In this document: piece by piece, positions 24,775 to 33,651 of the stretch
Numbering within the stretch: the stretch's first letter is position 1
Layout of the letters: every line of letters begins with the position of its first letter
Assembly (NCBI RefSeq): GCF_023667495.1
Contig: NZ_JAMOZL010000001.1
Coordinates: forward strand, 1 to 64,000
Source: Dyadobacter sp. MSC1_007
Lineage (GTDB): Bacteria > Bacteroidota > Bacteroidia > Cytophagales > Spirosomataceae
Direction: 5' to 3'
Length of the DNA stretch: 64,000 nucleotides
Notes under the pieces: model-generated
Databases searched by the model: none
What the model saw: only the letters and a program-made list of their open reading frames with translations
Told to the model about the DNA's origin: nothing
Translations under genes and position numbers: made by a program

Positions 24775-25623
24775 TCAGTGTTCGAGATCGGCCCATGTCA
24801 GTGCGCCGGATTTTACTGTTTTTTCAAGATCGGTATATTTTGCAAGCAAATAGTTTGCCGAAGGAAAGCCGGATTCCGCGCAAGCGAGTGCGGCCGCCTT
24901 GCGATCGTCTTCATTAGCCGAATCGAATAAATGCTGCATATCGTTCAACAGTGAGGCATTCATGTGCTTGCCTACCAGTCGCCATACCTGTGCGGGAACG
25001 CTACGTCCTGCCGACCAGCGCTCGTGCGCGAAGTCGGATAGTGTCATGGCGAGCTTTTCGTTCATGCGGTTTTCCAGTCCTTCTATGAAATGGATCGGTT
25101 TGTCGTTGAATATCGTCTTCAAAACCAGCTGGTTCCAGGCGAGTTCACTGAAATATTTTTCAGGGTAAGGATTATGTAAAGCGATGGCGTCGAAAACAAA
25201 GCCCATATTGGACCTTACGGCGTCGGTAGCACGAAACAGCCACTGGTCTGGATAGGATAGGAGAGGCAATGCGGAATAAAGCGCTACCAGCTCATTCATT
25301 TCAGCCGTATCGAACAATGTTTCGATGTTTTTGACATATTCCTCTTTGTCAGATGGATCGAGCTGGGTGAGCAGCCACACGCGGCTCAATCTCACGAGTG
25401 ACCATCCATTTACTGAAAAACCAGGTATTTCGAGGTTTAATGCGGCTTGCGCCTGTTCGTCCGCGGTAACAATTTTCTTGGTCAGGAACCTTGGTGCGGC
25501 AACGAAGGCGGTCATCAGCTCCAGCGGCGTTGAGGAACCTTTCTGCCTGAGCCATTCCGCCTCATTGTCAGATGTATGATGGGCGATGATGTCCCAAAGT
25601 TTTTGTTTTATAATATCGGACAT
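24775..25623 (-). CDS. eboA: EboA domain-containing protein
   Basis: A 282-residue all-alpha protein with no signal peptide and no known fold assignment that I can read. It contains EboA-type blocks WSLVRLSRVWLLTQL, ALHNPYPEKYFSELAWNQLVLK split over 168-190, and HERWSAGRSVPAQVWRLVG. Known only as the first gene of ebo clusters; molecular activity unknown. It is the promoter-proximal gene here, with 200 bases of non-coding DNA upstream in which I could not identify a convincing promoter. Confidence 0.88.
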   Translation of the reverse strand: MSDIIKQKLWDIIAHHTSDNEAEWLRQKGSSTPLELMTAFVAAPRFLTKKIVTADEQAQAALNLEIPGFSVNGWSLVRLSRVWLLTQLDPSDKEEYVKNIETLFDTAEMNELVALYSALPLLSYPDQWLFRATDAVRSNMGFVFDAIALHNPYPEKYFSELAWNQLVLKTIFNDKPIHFIEGLENRMNEKLAMTLSDFAHERWSAGRSVPAQVWRLVGKHMNASLLNDMQHLFDSANEDDRKAAALACAESGFPSANYLLAKYTDLEKTVKSGALTWADLEH

Positions 25624-25823
25624 AACGATTGTCTATAATCCGGTTTGCGGGTTGTTGCCTCGCGAACCATTCTTGGTGCTGGGTTATTCTTATTAATGCC
25701 TGTTTGCTTCTATAAAGTTTCCACGAGGCTAATTATAACGTTTTAATGCCCGTTTTAAACTCAATCCAAGGCATGATTGACATCAGTTTTAATAAAAAAC
25801 TAATCCTATTGAGTGCTTGTCAG

Positions 25824-26453
25824 CTAGAAATCAAATTCGAGGATATCCGTATCGTTGAGCAGGCGATGCGTCAGTTTTTCGTGTTTCTTTTCCGAGCCTT
25901 GTAAGGTCCAGTTGCCGGTAATGTGGTTACCTGATCGGCTTTGCTCTCCACGTAGGATTTTTAGGTCAAATTCCTTGAATAGCTCCTCGTACAGTTTCAA
26001 TGTCTTTTTTTGGTACACACACATCATTCGGTAGTTCCGGATCTGGCTTTTCTTGCGTATGAATCGTTGGACCGGCGACAGGATGACCAGCGACATACCC
26101 GAGATCACAAAACAGGCGATGGTCACTTCATAAAACCCGGCTCCAATCCCCATTCCGACCGCAGCGGTAACCCACACAATGGCGGCCGTCGTGATCCCGA
26201 CAACCCGGTTATTCTCCCGAAAAATGATACCGGCACCGATAAAGCCGATACCCGTCACAATATTTGCTGCAATACGCCCAGCATCCGAACTGATTTTAAT
26301 GGATAAAATCGTAAAAAGCGTTGACCCGACTGCAATCAGTATCATCGTTCTCAGTCCTGCCGATTTACTTCGATACTCCCGTTCCGCGCCGATAACCGCA
26401 CCGAGGAAGAAGGATATCAACAGCTTATATAAGTCTTCGGGAAGTAATTCCAT
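25824..26453 (-). CDS. MgtC/SapB family membrane protein
   Basis: A 209-residue protein with about four or five membrane spans in the first 135 residues and a soluble C-terminal domain. The block FFLGAVIGAEREYRSKSAGL then RTMILIAVGS, and TGIGFIGAGIIF, are signatures of the MgtC/SapB family, some of which act in survival at low Mg2+ or inhibit the F-ATPase; other members are uncharacterised. A frame from TTG at 26477 exists; the ATG at 26453 (MELLPEDLYK) is preferred. It is followed 200 bases later by eboA in the same direction. Confidence 0.88.
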   Translation of the reverse strand: MELLPEDLYKLLISFFLGAVIGAEREYRSKSAGLRTMILIAVGSTLFTILSIKISSDAGRIAANIVTGIGFIGAGIIFRENNRVVGITTAAIVWVTAAVGMGIGAGFYEVTIACFVISGMSLVILSPVQRFIRKKSQIRNYRMMCVYQKKTLKLYEELFKEFDLKILRGEQSRSGNHITGNWTLQGSEKKHEKLTHRLLNDTDILEFDF

Positions 26454-26477
26454 TATTACTGATGTGTTCACAAGCAA

Positions 26478-26507
26478 AAGCCGGGAAGTTGTTGAATCTC
26501 CCGGCTT
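26478..26507 (-). terminator. Hairpin, probable terminator of the TA-like module
   Basis: AAGCCGGGA (26478-26486) pairs exactly with TCCCGGCTT (26499-26507). It lies after the DUF5618 stop on the minus strand and before the MgtC-type gene; the T run after it is weak. Confidence 0.5.
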
Positions 26508-26542
26508 GTTATTACTGGAATGTTACATACAACGGAATCTTG

Positions 26543-26941
26543 CTAGGCTGCCGTACGCGTTTCGACCCAATCAATAATCCTTTCTGCCTCTTGCATTCCG
26601 ACTTTCACCATATCTTCATTCCCGGCACCGTCGTAAGTCATGACGAGGTGCAAAAGCTCGTAGACTGTAACGAATGAATTAAGCATTTTTCGATCCTGTT
26701 TCGATAGGTTTTGTTTATACCAATCTGCATCTTTTCGTCCTTTGGTCTTTTTGCCAAAATAGCGGTCCAATGCGAAGAGAACGCCTGTGTAGGCTGTATG
26801 TCCCGCCATCTTCACGTATTTAGCGTCCTGATAATAGCCGTCTTCTTTTTTCGCTTTCTCGCGCAGGATTTCCTTCGCATTATCGAGATAGCGCTTTGCT
26901 TCGAGAAGAGAGTCTTGCATGGAGAGTTCCTGCTTTGCCAT
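26543..26941 (-). CDS. DUF5618 family protein (HEPN-like helical protein)
   Basis: A 132-residue, highly charged helical protein. Blocks SLLEAKRYLDNAKEILREKA, YYQDAKYVKMAGHTAY and GVLFALDRYFGKK recall DUF5618, which I understand to be HEPN-like. It has the four-helix look of HEPN proteins, but the RxxxxH catalytic pair of HEPN RNases is not obvious. It lies 13 bases downstream of the RelE-like toxin gene, same strand, so it may be a third part of that module. The function is unknown. Confidence 0.72.
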   Translation of the reverse strand: MAKQELSMQDSLLEAKRYLDNAKEILREKAKKEDGYYQDAKYVKMAGHTAYTGVLFALDRYFGKKTKGRKDADWYKQNLSKQDRKMLNSFVTVYELLHLVMTYDGAGNEDMVKVGMQEAERIIDWVETRTAA

Positions 26942-26954
26942 ATTAAGTGTATGT

Positions 26955-27290
26955 TTAGTGATGTCCTGTATTACTGTTTATAAGTGCGGTCAAATCTTGC
27001 GATGAAATATTCTCGATTTCTGATTTGTCATAAATGGATAGTAACATGACGGTTTCCGTTACAACAATCACACAACTGATCACTCTCGCGCCGCCACTTT
27101 TCCCCTTTCCTTTACTCTTAATAGCCAGCCGGATCTTGAAACAATTTCGCCCAAGCGCGGTTCCTTGCAAGGGATCGACACTGAGACCGTGCAAAAGTTC
27201 TGACACGTCGTTTTTTAGTGAAAGATATTTCTTCGCCAGCCGTTTCAACTCTCGTGCAAAGTTTTCAGATGCCTCTACTTTAAAGCTCAT
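26955..27290 (-). CDS. RelE/ParE-superfamily toxin-like protein
   Basis: A 111-residue basic protein. The order FARELKRLAKKYLSLKNDV, then FKIRLAIKSKGKGKSGGARVI and a hydrophobic beta strand with VMLLSIYDKSE matches RelE/ParE toxins, which cleave mRNA on the ribosome or attack gyrase. The C-terminus is close to family length. It overlaps the upstream antitoxin-like gene by 11 bases, the standard arrangement of type II systems. Which target it has is not readable. Confidence 0.85.
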   Translation of the reverse strand: MSFKVEASENFARELKRLAKKYLSLKNDVSELLHGLSVDPLQGTALGRNCFKIRLAIKSKGKGKSGGARVISCVIVVTETVMLLSIYDKSEIENISSQDLTALINSNTGHH

Positions 27291-27516
27291 CCAAAATGTC
27301 TTTTAATGGGCGAGTCTTTAATGTTCCATTATTTAATGCAATCAGATCGTTGCCCAAATCCGCCAGTATCTTTTCCTTTGAAGGCTCATCAGACGTATCA
27401 ATGTCATCTTTTAAAACCGACACCAGCTCTTCACGTTCTTGGTAGGATAATTGCCGAACTAGCGCCAGCAATTGCTCAAAAGACAACGGGATGTTCAAAT
27501 TCACTGATTTTTCCAT
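27280..27516 (-). CDS. Antitoxin-like small protein
   Basis: A 78-residue acidic protein (LSFEQLLALVRQLSYQEREE near 11-30, acidic tail ending PLKDILDEL). It has no recognisable DNA-binding motif, but its position directly before and overlapping a RelE-like gene, its size and its charge opposite to the basic toxin mark it as the probable antitoxin. TAAATTTG upstream on the minus strand (27538-27545) may be the -7 box. Confidence 0.72.
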   Translation of the reverse strand: MEKSVNLNIPLSFEQLLALVRQLSYQEREELVSVLKDDIDTSDEPSKEKILADLGNDLIALNNGTLKTRPLKDILDEL

Positions 27517-27537
27517 TCCATATAGCGTTTAACCTAA

Positions 27538-27545
27538 CAAATTTA
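27538..27545 (-). promoter_or_regulatory. Candidate -7 box of the toxin-antitoxin-like module
   Basis: TAAATTTG on the minus strand matches TAnnTTTG and lies 22-29 bases before the antitoxin-like start. A TTG at the correct distance is not evident, so support is partial. Confidence 0.35.
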
Positions 27546-27553
27546 CAAAATTC

Positions 27554-28843
27554 TTACCCATTCATCCACTCCTCAATCTCCTCCGCTTCCAATGGGATAT
27601 GCGCCATGAGGTCGACATTTCCGTTCTCTGTGATCAGTATGTCGTTTTCAAGGCGAATACCTAATCCTTCTTCACGAATATAGATGCCCGGCTCGCAGGT
27701 AAACACCATGCCGGGCTCAAAACGGCGGTATTTGTTGCCGACGTCATGGATGTCGAGGCCGAGGAAATGGGAGGTGCCGTGGGGGAAATATTTCTTGTAG
27801 GCAGGAAGGTCTGGGTCTTGATTTTCAATGTCCTGCTTCGTAATCAGGCCCAACCCGATAAGCTCGCTTTCCATGATCTTACCAATTTCCTGATGATATT
27901 CATCCCATATGTTGCCGGTAACCAGCATCCCTTTCGCTGCTTTGAAAACGCGCAAAACTGCATCATAAACGTCCCGCTGGCGTTTGGTAAACCTGCCATT
28001 CACTGGAACGCTGCGGGTTAGGTCGGCACCGTAGTTGGCATATTCAGCGGCGACATCGAGGAGAAGAACGTCCCCGTCTTTGCAAATCTGGTTGTTTTGA
28101 ATGTAATGCAGCACACAGGCATTGGCGCCGGAAGCAATAATAGGTTGGTAGGCAAAACCTTTGGAGCGGTTTCTAACAAATTCATGCAATAATTCCGCTT
28201 CTATTTCAAACTCGTGTACACCTGGTTTTACGAATTTTAAAAGCCTTTCGAAACCCAGTTTCGTAATATCGCATGCCTTTTGAAGTAATTCAATTTCGAG
28301 GGGCTGCTTAATGGCCCGGAGCTGGTGCATGAGCGGAGCGAGCCTGGATAGCGTATGAAGCGGATACCTTTCTTTGAAATCAGCTATAAACCGCGCCTCG
28401 CGGGTTTGCACCTGTGAATCACTTCTGGTGTGTTCATTGGTATTCAGATAAACCTTTTCCGCTTCGAAAACAATAGCCTGAAGAACCGTTTCGTATTGGT
28501 GCGTCCAGTAAATGCTTTGAATGCCGCTTACCTCCCTGGCCTGTTCTTTCGTCAGTTTTTCGCCTTCCCATACTGCGATCAACTCATTGGTTTCCCTCAC
28601 AAAAAGCACCTCACGGAACTTTGGATCGGGGTGATCGGGCGAAATCAGCAGGACCGTTTCCTCCTGGTCCACCCCGGTAAGATAAAACAAATCACTGCTT
28701 TGTTTAAAACCCATCGTCCCATCCGCATTGGTGGGCATAGTGTCATTAGAATTAAGGATTACCAATGATTTAGGTTGAAGTAATTCCGTTAAACGGCGTC
28801 TGTTTTCAATAAATAGTATTTTGTCGATGGGGAAATATCGCAT
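27554..28843 (-). CDS. Aminopeptidase P family (Xaa-Pro) metallopeptidase
   Basis: Removes N-terminal residues preceding proline. The protein has 429 residues from the ATG at 28843; a TTG 57 bases further upstream is in frame but adds an unlikely N-terminus. An N-terminal non-catalytic domain (NRRRLTELLQPKSLVILNSN) leads to the pita-bread domain with the five dinuclear-metal ligands: the two Asp in LLLDVAAEY and YGADLTRS, His in HGTSHFLGLDIHD, Glu in FTCEPGIYI and Glu in IRLENDILI. Cytoplasmic. It is co-directional with the TA-like module but separated by its candidate promoter. Confidence 0.94.
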   Translation of the reverse strand: MRYFPIDKILFIENRRRLTELLQPKSLVILNSNDTMPTNADGTMGFKQSSDLFYLTGVDQEETVLLISPDHPDPKFREVLFVRETNELIAVWEGEKLTKEQAREVSGIQSIYWTHQYETVLQAIVFEAEKVYLNTNEHTRSDSQVQTREARFIADFKERYPLHTLSRLAPLMHQLRAIKQPLEIELLQKACDITKLGFERLLKFVKPGVHEFEIEAELLHEFVRNRSKGFAYQPIIASGANACVLHYIQNNQICKDGDVLLLDVAAEYANYGADLTRSVPVNGRFTKRQRDVYDAVLRVFKAAKGMLVTGNIWDEYHQEIGKIMESELIGLGLITKQDIENQDPDLPAYKKYFPHGTSHFLGLDIHDVGNKYRRFEPGMVFTCEPGIYIREEGLGIRLENDILITENGNVDLMAHIPLEAEEIEEWMNG

Positions 28844-28986
28844 ATGGGTATTTTTCTTGACTGGTAATTTAATTTGTAAAATTACGTTTATCTTGTTCAA
28901 AAATTATACAGAATAATGTGCCTGAAAAGGCCTTTCGTTTGACAAATCAAAAGGAATACTAATTAAATTAAGAGTGCCTAACTAAT

Positions 28987-30522
28987 ATGCTATTGATGAG
29001 AAGACTGCTTTTGCTTGCATTCGCATTCGTGCCTTACGTCCTGCTTGCAAGTCCCAAATATTGGATTTATCTGAAAAATAAAGATTTGAATGCAAGTCCG
29101 GCGGTGTCGGCACTTACGCTCGAGAACCGTCAGAAATTGGGACTTGTGTTTTCGGACGAAACCGATTTGCCGATCAAAAAAGAATACGAAGCGGTGCTTC
29201 GTGGCGAGTCTGTCAACATCATCAACCGTTCGAAATGGCTCAATGCGGTGTCGGCGATGCTTACGAGCGAGCAGGCTATGAAGATCCGCCAGCTCGATTT
29301 TGTGCAGGAGGTTGTGATGATCGATCCGGGCTTCTACGTCGCAAAGACGCAACCGATTGAAAAAGCACAGATGGCGCCCGTGATGTCGCAGGTCCAGGCC
29401 AATGCATTTTTGAAGGAGGGGATTAATGCCAAAGATGTTACGATCGGTGTGATCGACGCAGGTTTCTATGGTGCGGATTCCTCTCTTTCGCTTTCGCAGA
29501 TTTTCTCAAACAAGCGGATTTTGGGCATTCGGGATTATGTGAAGCCGGGCCGGCCGGGCGATTTGCTGTTTAGTACAGCGGAGTCGTTTTCAGATATGCA
29601 TGGGACCGAGGTACTCGCTGCCATTTCAGGCATCGATTACCAGGATCAAATGCAGTATGGCATGGCCACCAATGCGAAATTCTACCTCGCCCGCACGGAC
29701 TATTCCATGCGTGAATACAGGGGGGAAGAGGATAACTGGATTGCCGCAATGGAATGGATGGACAGTCTTGGTGTAAGGTTAATCAACACTTCGCTCGGTT
29801 ATGCGAAAGGTTTTTCTGACCCAAGAGAAAACTACATTCCTGCCCAAATGGACGGCAAAACGAGTGCTATCTCCAAAGCCGCACAGATCGCTTCCGACAA
29901 AAAAGGCATTATGCTGATCGTTTCGGCTGGTAACGAAGGAGATGATAAAAGCTGGGGCATTGTGTCGGCACCGGCAGACGCAAGAGGTGTACTTTCGGTA
30001 GGTGCGACGAATGGAAAGCTCTGGAACCGAATCGGTTACAGCAGTATCGGGCCGGAGTTTTTATCCTATGTAAAACCCAATGTGTCGTGTTTCTCATTGT
30101 ATGGAACGTCACTTTCTGCGCCGGTTATCACGGGTTTTGCGGCTTGCCTGTTACAGGCCAATCCGCACCTGTCCAATAAGGAATTGATTTCATTGATTGA
30201 AAAATCTTCCCATTTATATCCTTATGGAAATAATTACGTGGGTTATGGTGTGCCCCAGGCATCACGGGCGCTTGCTCTCGCAAAGGCGCCTTATCTGCCC
30301 AATAACTCCAAGCTTGTTACAGCCCGCGGCCGTTCGGTTGAAGTGGACGTGACGAGCCAGGATTCGCTGGTGGCTATTTACCGTAAAAAGAACGAGAAAG
30401 ACGTCATCGCGCAGCAGGTAGGCAAGATCCAAAACGGTAAAATCTCCCTGAAACGCCAGAATAACGAGAAGTTCACCACCATTGACCTTCGGGATTATGT
30501 AGTTGAAGTGGAGTGGGACTGA
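28987..30522 (+). CDS. S8 family serine peptidase (subtilase), exported
   Basis: A 511-residue protein with a signal peptide (1-21, ending VLLAS). An inhibitor-like propeptide region (about 25-130) precedes the catalytic domain, which has the full triad: Asp157 (IGVIDAGFYG), His205 (DMHGTEV) and Ser375 (YGTSLSAPV), plus the oxyanion Asn316 (SAGNEG). A beta-rich tail ends the protein; no obvious T9SS sorting domain is seen. It is a secreted protease, with the substrate unknown. It is convergent with the Na+/H+ antiporter gene, and ATCACC/GGTGAT near 30524-30544 can pair between them. Confidence 0.94.
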   Translation: MLLMRRLLLLAFAFVPYVLLASPKYWIYLKNKDLNASPAVSALTLENRQKLGLVFSDETDLPIKKEYEAVLRGESVNIINRSKWLNAVSAMLTSEQAMKIRQLDFVQEVVMIDPGFYVAKTQPIEKAQMAPVMSQVQANAFLKEGINAKDVTIGVIDAGFYGADSSLSLSQIFSNKRILGIRDYVKPGRPGDLLFSTAESFSDMHGTEVLAAISGIDYQDQMQYGMATNAKFYLARTDYSMREYRGEEDNWIAAMEWMDSLGVRLINTSLGYAKGFSDPRENYIPAQMDGKTSAISKAAQIASDKKGIMLIVSAGNEGDDKSWGIVSAPADARGVLSVGATNGKLWNRIGYSSIGPEFLSYVKPNVSCFSLYGTSLSAPVITGFAACLLQANPHLSNKELISLIEKSSHLYPYGNNYVGYGVPQASRALALAKAPYLPNNSKLVTARGRSVEVDVTSQDSLVAIYRKKNEKDVIAQQVGKIQNGKISLKRQNNEKFTTIDLRDYVVEVEWD

Positions 30523-30534
30523 TATCACCCCACT

Positions 30535-32130
30535 TTACGGTGATTTCCTGAGCCTTGCTTCTTCCAGATCAAGTTCATATTCTTTAGTTTTGATCAGCCG
30601 GTCGGAGCAAGCCCTTTCATGTCTTAGTTTTTGAATTTCCTCTCTTTTTACTTCAATGATTTCCAAAAGCATCGCGCGGTATTTCCGGACATGATCGATA
30701 GACGTATTATGCTCGGGATGCAGCATTTTGTAGTCGGCCATTTCGATGATCTTTTCATAGCGCTCTTTCAATAGTCCAAACGGGGGGAAATTCTGTATCT
30801 CCTCATCGTAGTTGGATTTCATATAATCCAGGCTGACAGTCGCCAATCTTGAATTGATCATCGCATTCTGTTCTGCTGCATTATCCCCATCATCCTCAAT
30901 TTTGAGCCATTTGATAAGCAAGGGAAGACTGAGACCTTGAAAGACTAATGTAAAAAGGATCACCACAAATGTAATGAAAAGGAAAAGGTTGCGATGCGGG
31001 TACGGATTTCCATTCAACATTAATGGAACGGCGAGCGCAGAAGCCAGCGAAACCACGCCGCGCATTCCGCTCCATGCGACGATAAAAACAGGCCGCCAAC
31101 TGGGCCTTACCTCTTTTTCCCGGATCGACTTGAATAATATTCTTGGCAAATAGGTGCTCGGGAAAACCCATATGATCCGAATGAGAATGGTGACAATGCT
31201 GATGATCACCGCGTAGGTTATGACCTCTGTCACAGTATATTCGTTCAGGCCCGTCATCACTTCCGGTAATTGCAGGCCGATCAGGATAAATACAATTCCA
31301 TTCAGCAAAAAAACGACTGTTTGCCACACATAGGTGGTTTGCATCCGCGACTGGTATGTAAACAGTTCGTGGGACCGGAAGCTCAAGAACAGGCCACCGC
31401 TTACCACAGCCAAAACGCCCGAATAATGGAAATGCTCCGCGGCGATATACATTAAATAGGGCGAAATGAACGTAAGCGCGGTGTCAATGCTGGGTGTTGT
31501 GGGAAAGAAACGATGCACAACGTACAGCACATGCGCGATCACCAATCCAATGAGAACGCCCATAAAGGCAACCGTCAGAAAGTCGACGCCGGCTTTCCAG
31601 AGCACAAAATTACCCGTTGCCACCGTGGCCAATGCCACCCGGAACACGATCAGCGATGAAGCGTCGTTGACCAGGCTTTCTCCTTCAAGGATCGTAACCA
31701 CACGTTTCGGTACTTTCAGTCCATGCAGCACCGAAGTAGCGGCGATGGCGTCGGGCGGGGAGATGATACCACCCAGGACGAAGCCCATTGCGAGGGTGAA
31801 CCCCGGGATCATCGCATTCGAAATATAAGCCACTGCGGTCGCTGTAAACACCACCAATCCGATCGATAGCAGACCGATAGGCCTGCGGTGTGCCCAGAAA
31901 TCTTTCCAGGAGGTATTCCACGCCGCTTCATAAAGCAAAGGCGGTAAAAAGATCAGGAAAACCCAGTCCGGTTCGAGTTCGAAATGAGGCATTCCAGGGA
32001 TAAAACTGATCAGCAGACCTGCGATTACGAGGAAAATAGGATAGGAAACACCGACTTTTTCGCTGAGCATCGTAAGCATTGATACTACAAAAAGCAGCGA
32101 GATAATCAGCAACAGGTTTTCAAGGATCAT
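30535..32130 (-). CDS. Na+/H+ antiporter, CPA1 (NhaP) type
   Basis: A 531-residue protein with about 12 membrane spans and a 110-residue cytoplasmic tail of charged helices. CPA1 signatures are present: FLPPLLYEAAWNTSWKDF, GGIISPPDAIAATSVL, GESLVNDASSLIVFR (the Asn-Asp ion site) and WSGMRGVVSLASALAVPL. It exports Na+ (or K+) in exchange for protons and helps control pH. It is divergent from the downstream oxidoreductase gene with 225 bases between them. Confidence 0.94.
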   Translation of the reverse strand: MILENLLLIISLLFVVSMLTMLSEKVGVSYPIFLVIAGLLISFIPGMPHFELEPDWVFLIFLPPLLYEAAWNTSWKDFWAHRRPIGLLSIGLVVFTATAVAYISNAMIPGFTLAMGFVLGGIISPPDAIAATSVLHGLKVPKRVVTILEGESLVNDASSLIVFRVALATVATGNFVLWKAGVDFLTVAFMGVLIGLVIAHVLYVVHRFFPTTPSIDTALTFISPYLMYIAAEHFHYSGVLAVVSGGLFLSFRSHELFTYQSRMQTTYVWQTVVFLLNGIVFILIGLQLPEVMTGLNEYTVTEVITYAVIISIVTILIRIIWVFPSTYLPRILFKSIREKEVRPSWRPVFIVAWSGMRGVVSLASALAVPLMLNGNPYPHRNLFLFITFVVILFTLVFQGLSLPLLIKWLKIEDDGDNAAEQNAMINSRLATVSLDYMKSNYDEEIQNFPPFGLLKERYEKIIEMADYKMLHPEHNTSIDHVRKYRAMLLEIIEVKREEIQKLRHERACSDRLIKTKEYELDLEEARLRKSP

Positions 32131-32355
32131 ATTTGCAATGGGGAGATTCGAAGGTATAAAAGTATATAAATTGTAAAATTAACATCTAATAACTTTTGTG
32201 TGTGGTCGAGCACGCAAATGGAAATTTTGGTTTATATTAGCAGAAAAAATAGCAGGTTTAGTTATCTTTAATGCTTTCAAGATCCTGAATCACTGGTAGT
32301 ATAGTTAAAAAATAACGAAAAATTAGTCATTCCATCACCTAATCCTTAATTGACG

Positions 32356-33645
32356 ATGAGTACTTCTCGGAGAGATGTTCTGAAAATGGCGGGCATTGCA
32401 TTGGCAGGGAGCACGTTACCAACTGTGGCAATTCTTAACCCTAATCGCGCCTATGCAGGTGTGAACAGCGATACCCTGAAAATCGGTTTGATCGGTTGCG
32501 GCGGACGCGGCTCCGGTGCAGCTAACCAGGCTTTGAAAGCTGATCCTAACGTTGTCCTATGGGCAATGGGAGATATTTTCAAGGACAAAATGGATGCTTC
32601 ACTTGAAAACCTGACCAAAATTCACGGACCAAAAGTGAAGGTGGATGAAGGCCATAAGTTTATAGGATTCGACGCTTACAAAAAAGTCTTGGAATCGGGT
32701 GTGGATGTAGTGCTTTTGGCAACTCCTCCCCATTTCCGTCCCGAACACTTGACGGCGGCTATCAATGCCGGCAAACACGTGTTCTGCGAAAAACCTGTGG
32801 CAGTAGATGCTCCGGGCGTACGTAAGGTTTTGGACGCTGCTAAACTTGCAAAGCAAAAGAACTTGTCTTTAATGTCCGGTTTCTGCTGGAGATATCACGA
32901 GCCTAAACGCGCGAGCTTTGCGAGGATCCTTGACGGCGCAGTAGGCGACATTACGGCTATTTACAATACTTATGATACCGGTACATTGTGGTCGTTCCCA
33001 CGGGTGCAGGGCTGGACAGACGCGGAATATGTGTTGCGTAACTGGACTTACTATACCTGGCTTGCAGGCGATCACATTGTAGAGCAGGCTGTACACAGCA
33101 TCGATATGATGGCATGGGCAATGGGCGGTAAACTGCCTGTTTCGGCTGTCGGAACCGGCGGACGTCAGGTGCGTACCGACTCTCTGTTCGGAAACATCTT
33201 TGATCACTTCGCCGTAACCTACGATTACGATAACGGTGTGAAAGGTTTCCACCATTCGAGACAACAGGCAAACTGCGAAAACAGTTACCTCGTGCAAACA
33301 TTAGGAACAAAAGGCAGCGCGATGGTGAACTGTGCACGCAACGTGCATGAGATTACAGGCGCTAATCCTTGGAAATACGAAGGCGCGCAAAACGATATGT
33401 ACCAGACGGAACACAACGAACTGTTTGCGTCCATTCGCAGTGGCAAGCTGATCAACGACGGTGAATTTATGGCACACAGCACATTGACTGCCATTATGGG
33501 CAGAATGGCGGCCTATACCGGCAAGCGCATTACCTGGGAAGATGCCATGAACTCTTCTGAAAAGCTGGGGCCAGACGCTTATAGCTTTGACATGAAGCCT
33601 CCTGTTGTGGAGGTGGCTAAGCCTGGTATCACTGCGTTTTCTTAA
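32356..33645 (+). CDS. Gfo/Idh/MocA family oxidoreductase with Tat signal
   Basis: A 429-residue NAD(P)-dependent dehydrogenase-type protein. N-terminal twin-arginine signal (STSRRDVLKMAGIALAG) ending near AYAG. The Rossmann fold follows (LKIGLIGCGGRGSGAANQ), then HVFCEKPVAVD with the catalytic Lys, SGFCWRYHEPKR, and HIVEQAVHSIDMMAW with the conserved His. The ATG at 32356 is used in place of the TTG at 32350. Such exported oxidoreductases of Bacteroidota act on sugars or glycosides in the periplasm, often by a redox-cofactor cycle; the substrate is unknown. It forms an operon with the isomerase 6 bases downstream. Confidence 0.92.
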   Translation: MSTSRRDVLKMAGIALAGSTLPTVAILNPNRAYAGVNSDTLKIGLIGCGGRGSGAANQALKADPNVVLWAMGDIFKDKMDASLENLTKIHGPKVKVDEGHKFIGFDAYKKVLESGVDVVLLATPPHFRPEHLTAAINAGKHVFCEKPVAVDAPGVRKVLDAAKLAKQKNLSLMSGFCWRYHEPKRASFARILDGAVGDITAIYNTYDTGTLWSFPRVQGWTDAEYVLRNWTYYTWLAGDHIVEQAVHSIDMMAWAMGGKLPVSAVGTGGRQVRTDSLFGNIFDHFAVTYDYDNGVKGFHHSRQQANCENSYLVQTLGTKGSAMVNCARNVHEITGANPWKYEGAQNDMYQTEHNELFASIRSGKLINDGEFMAHSTLTAIMGRMAAYTGKRITWEDAMNSSEKLGPDAYSFDMKPPVVEVAKPGITAFS

Positions 33646-33651
33646 GATCAT

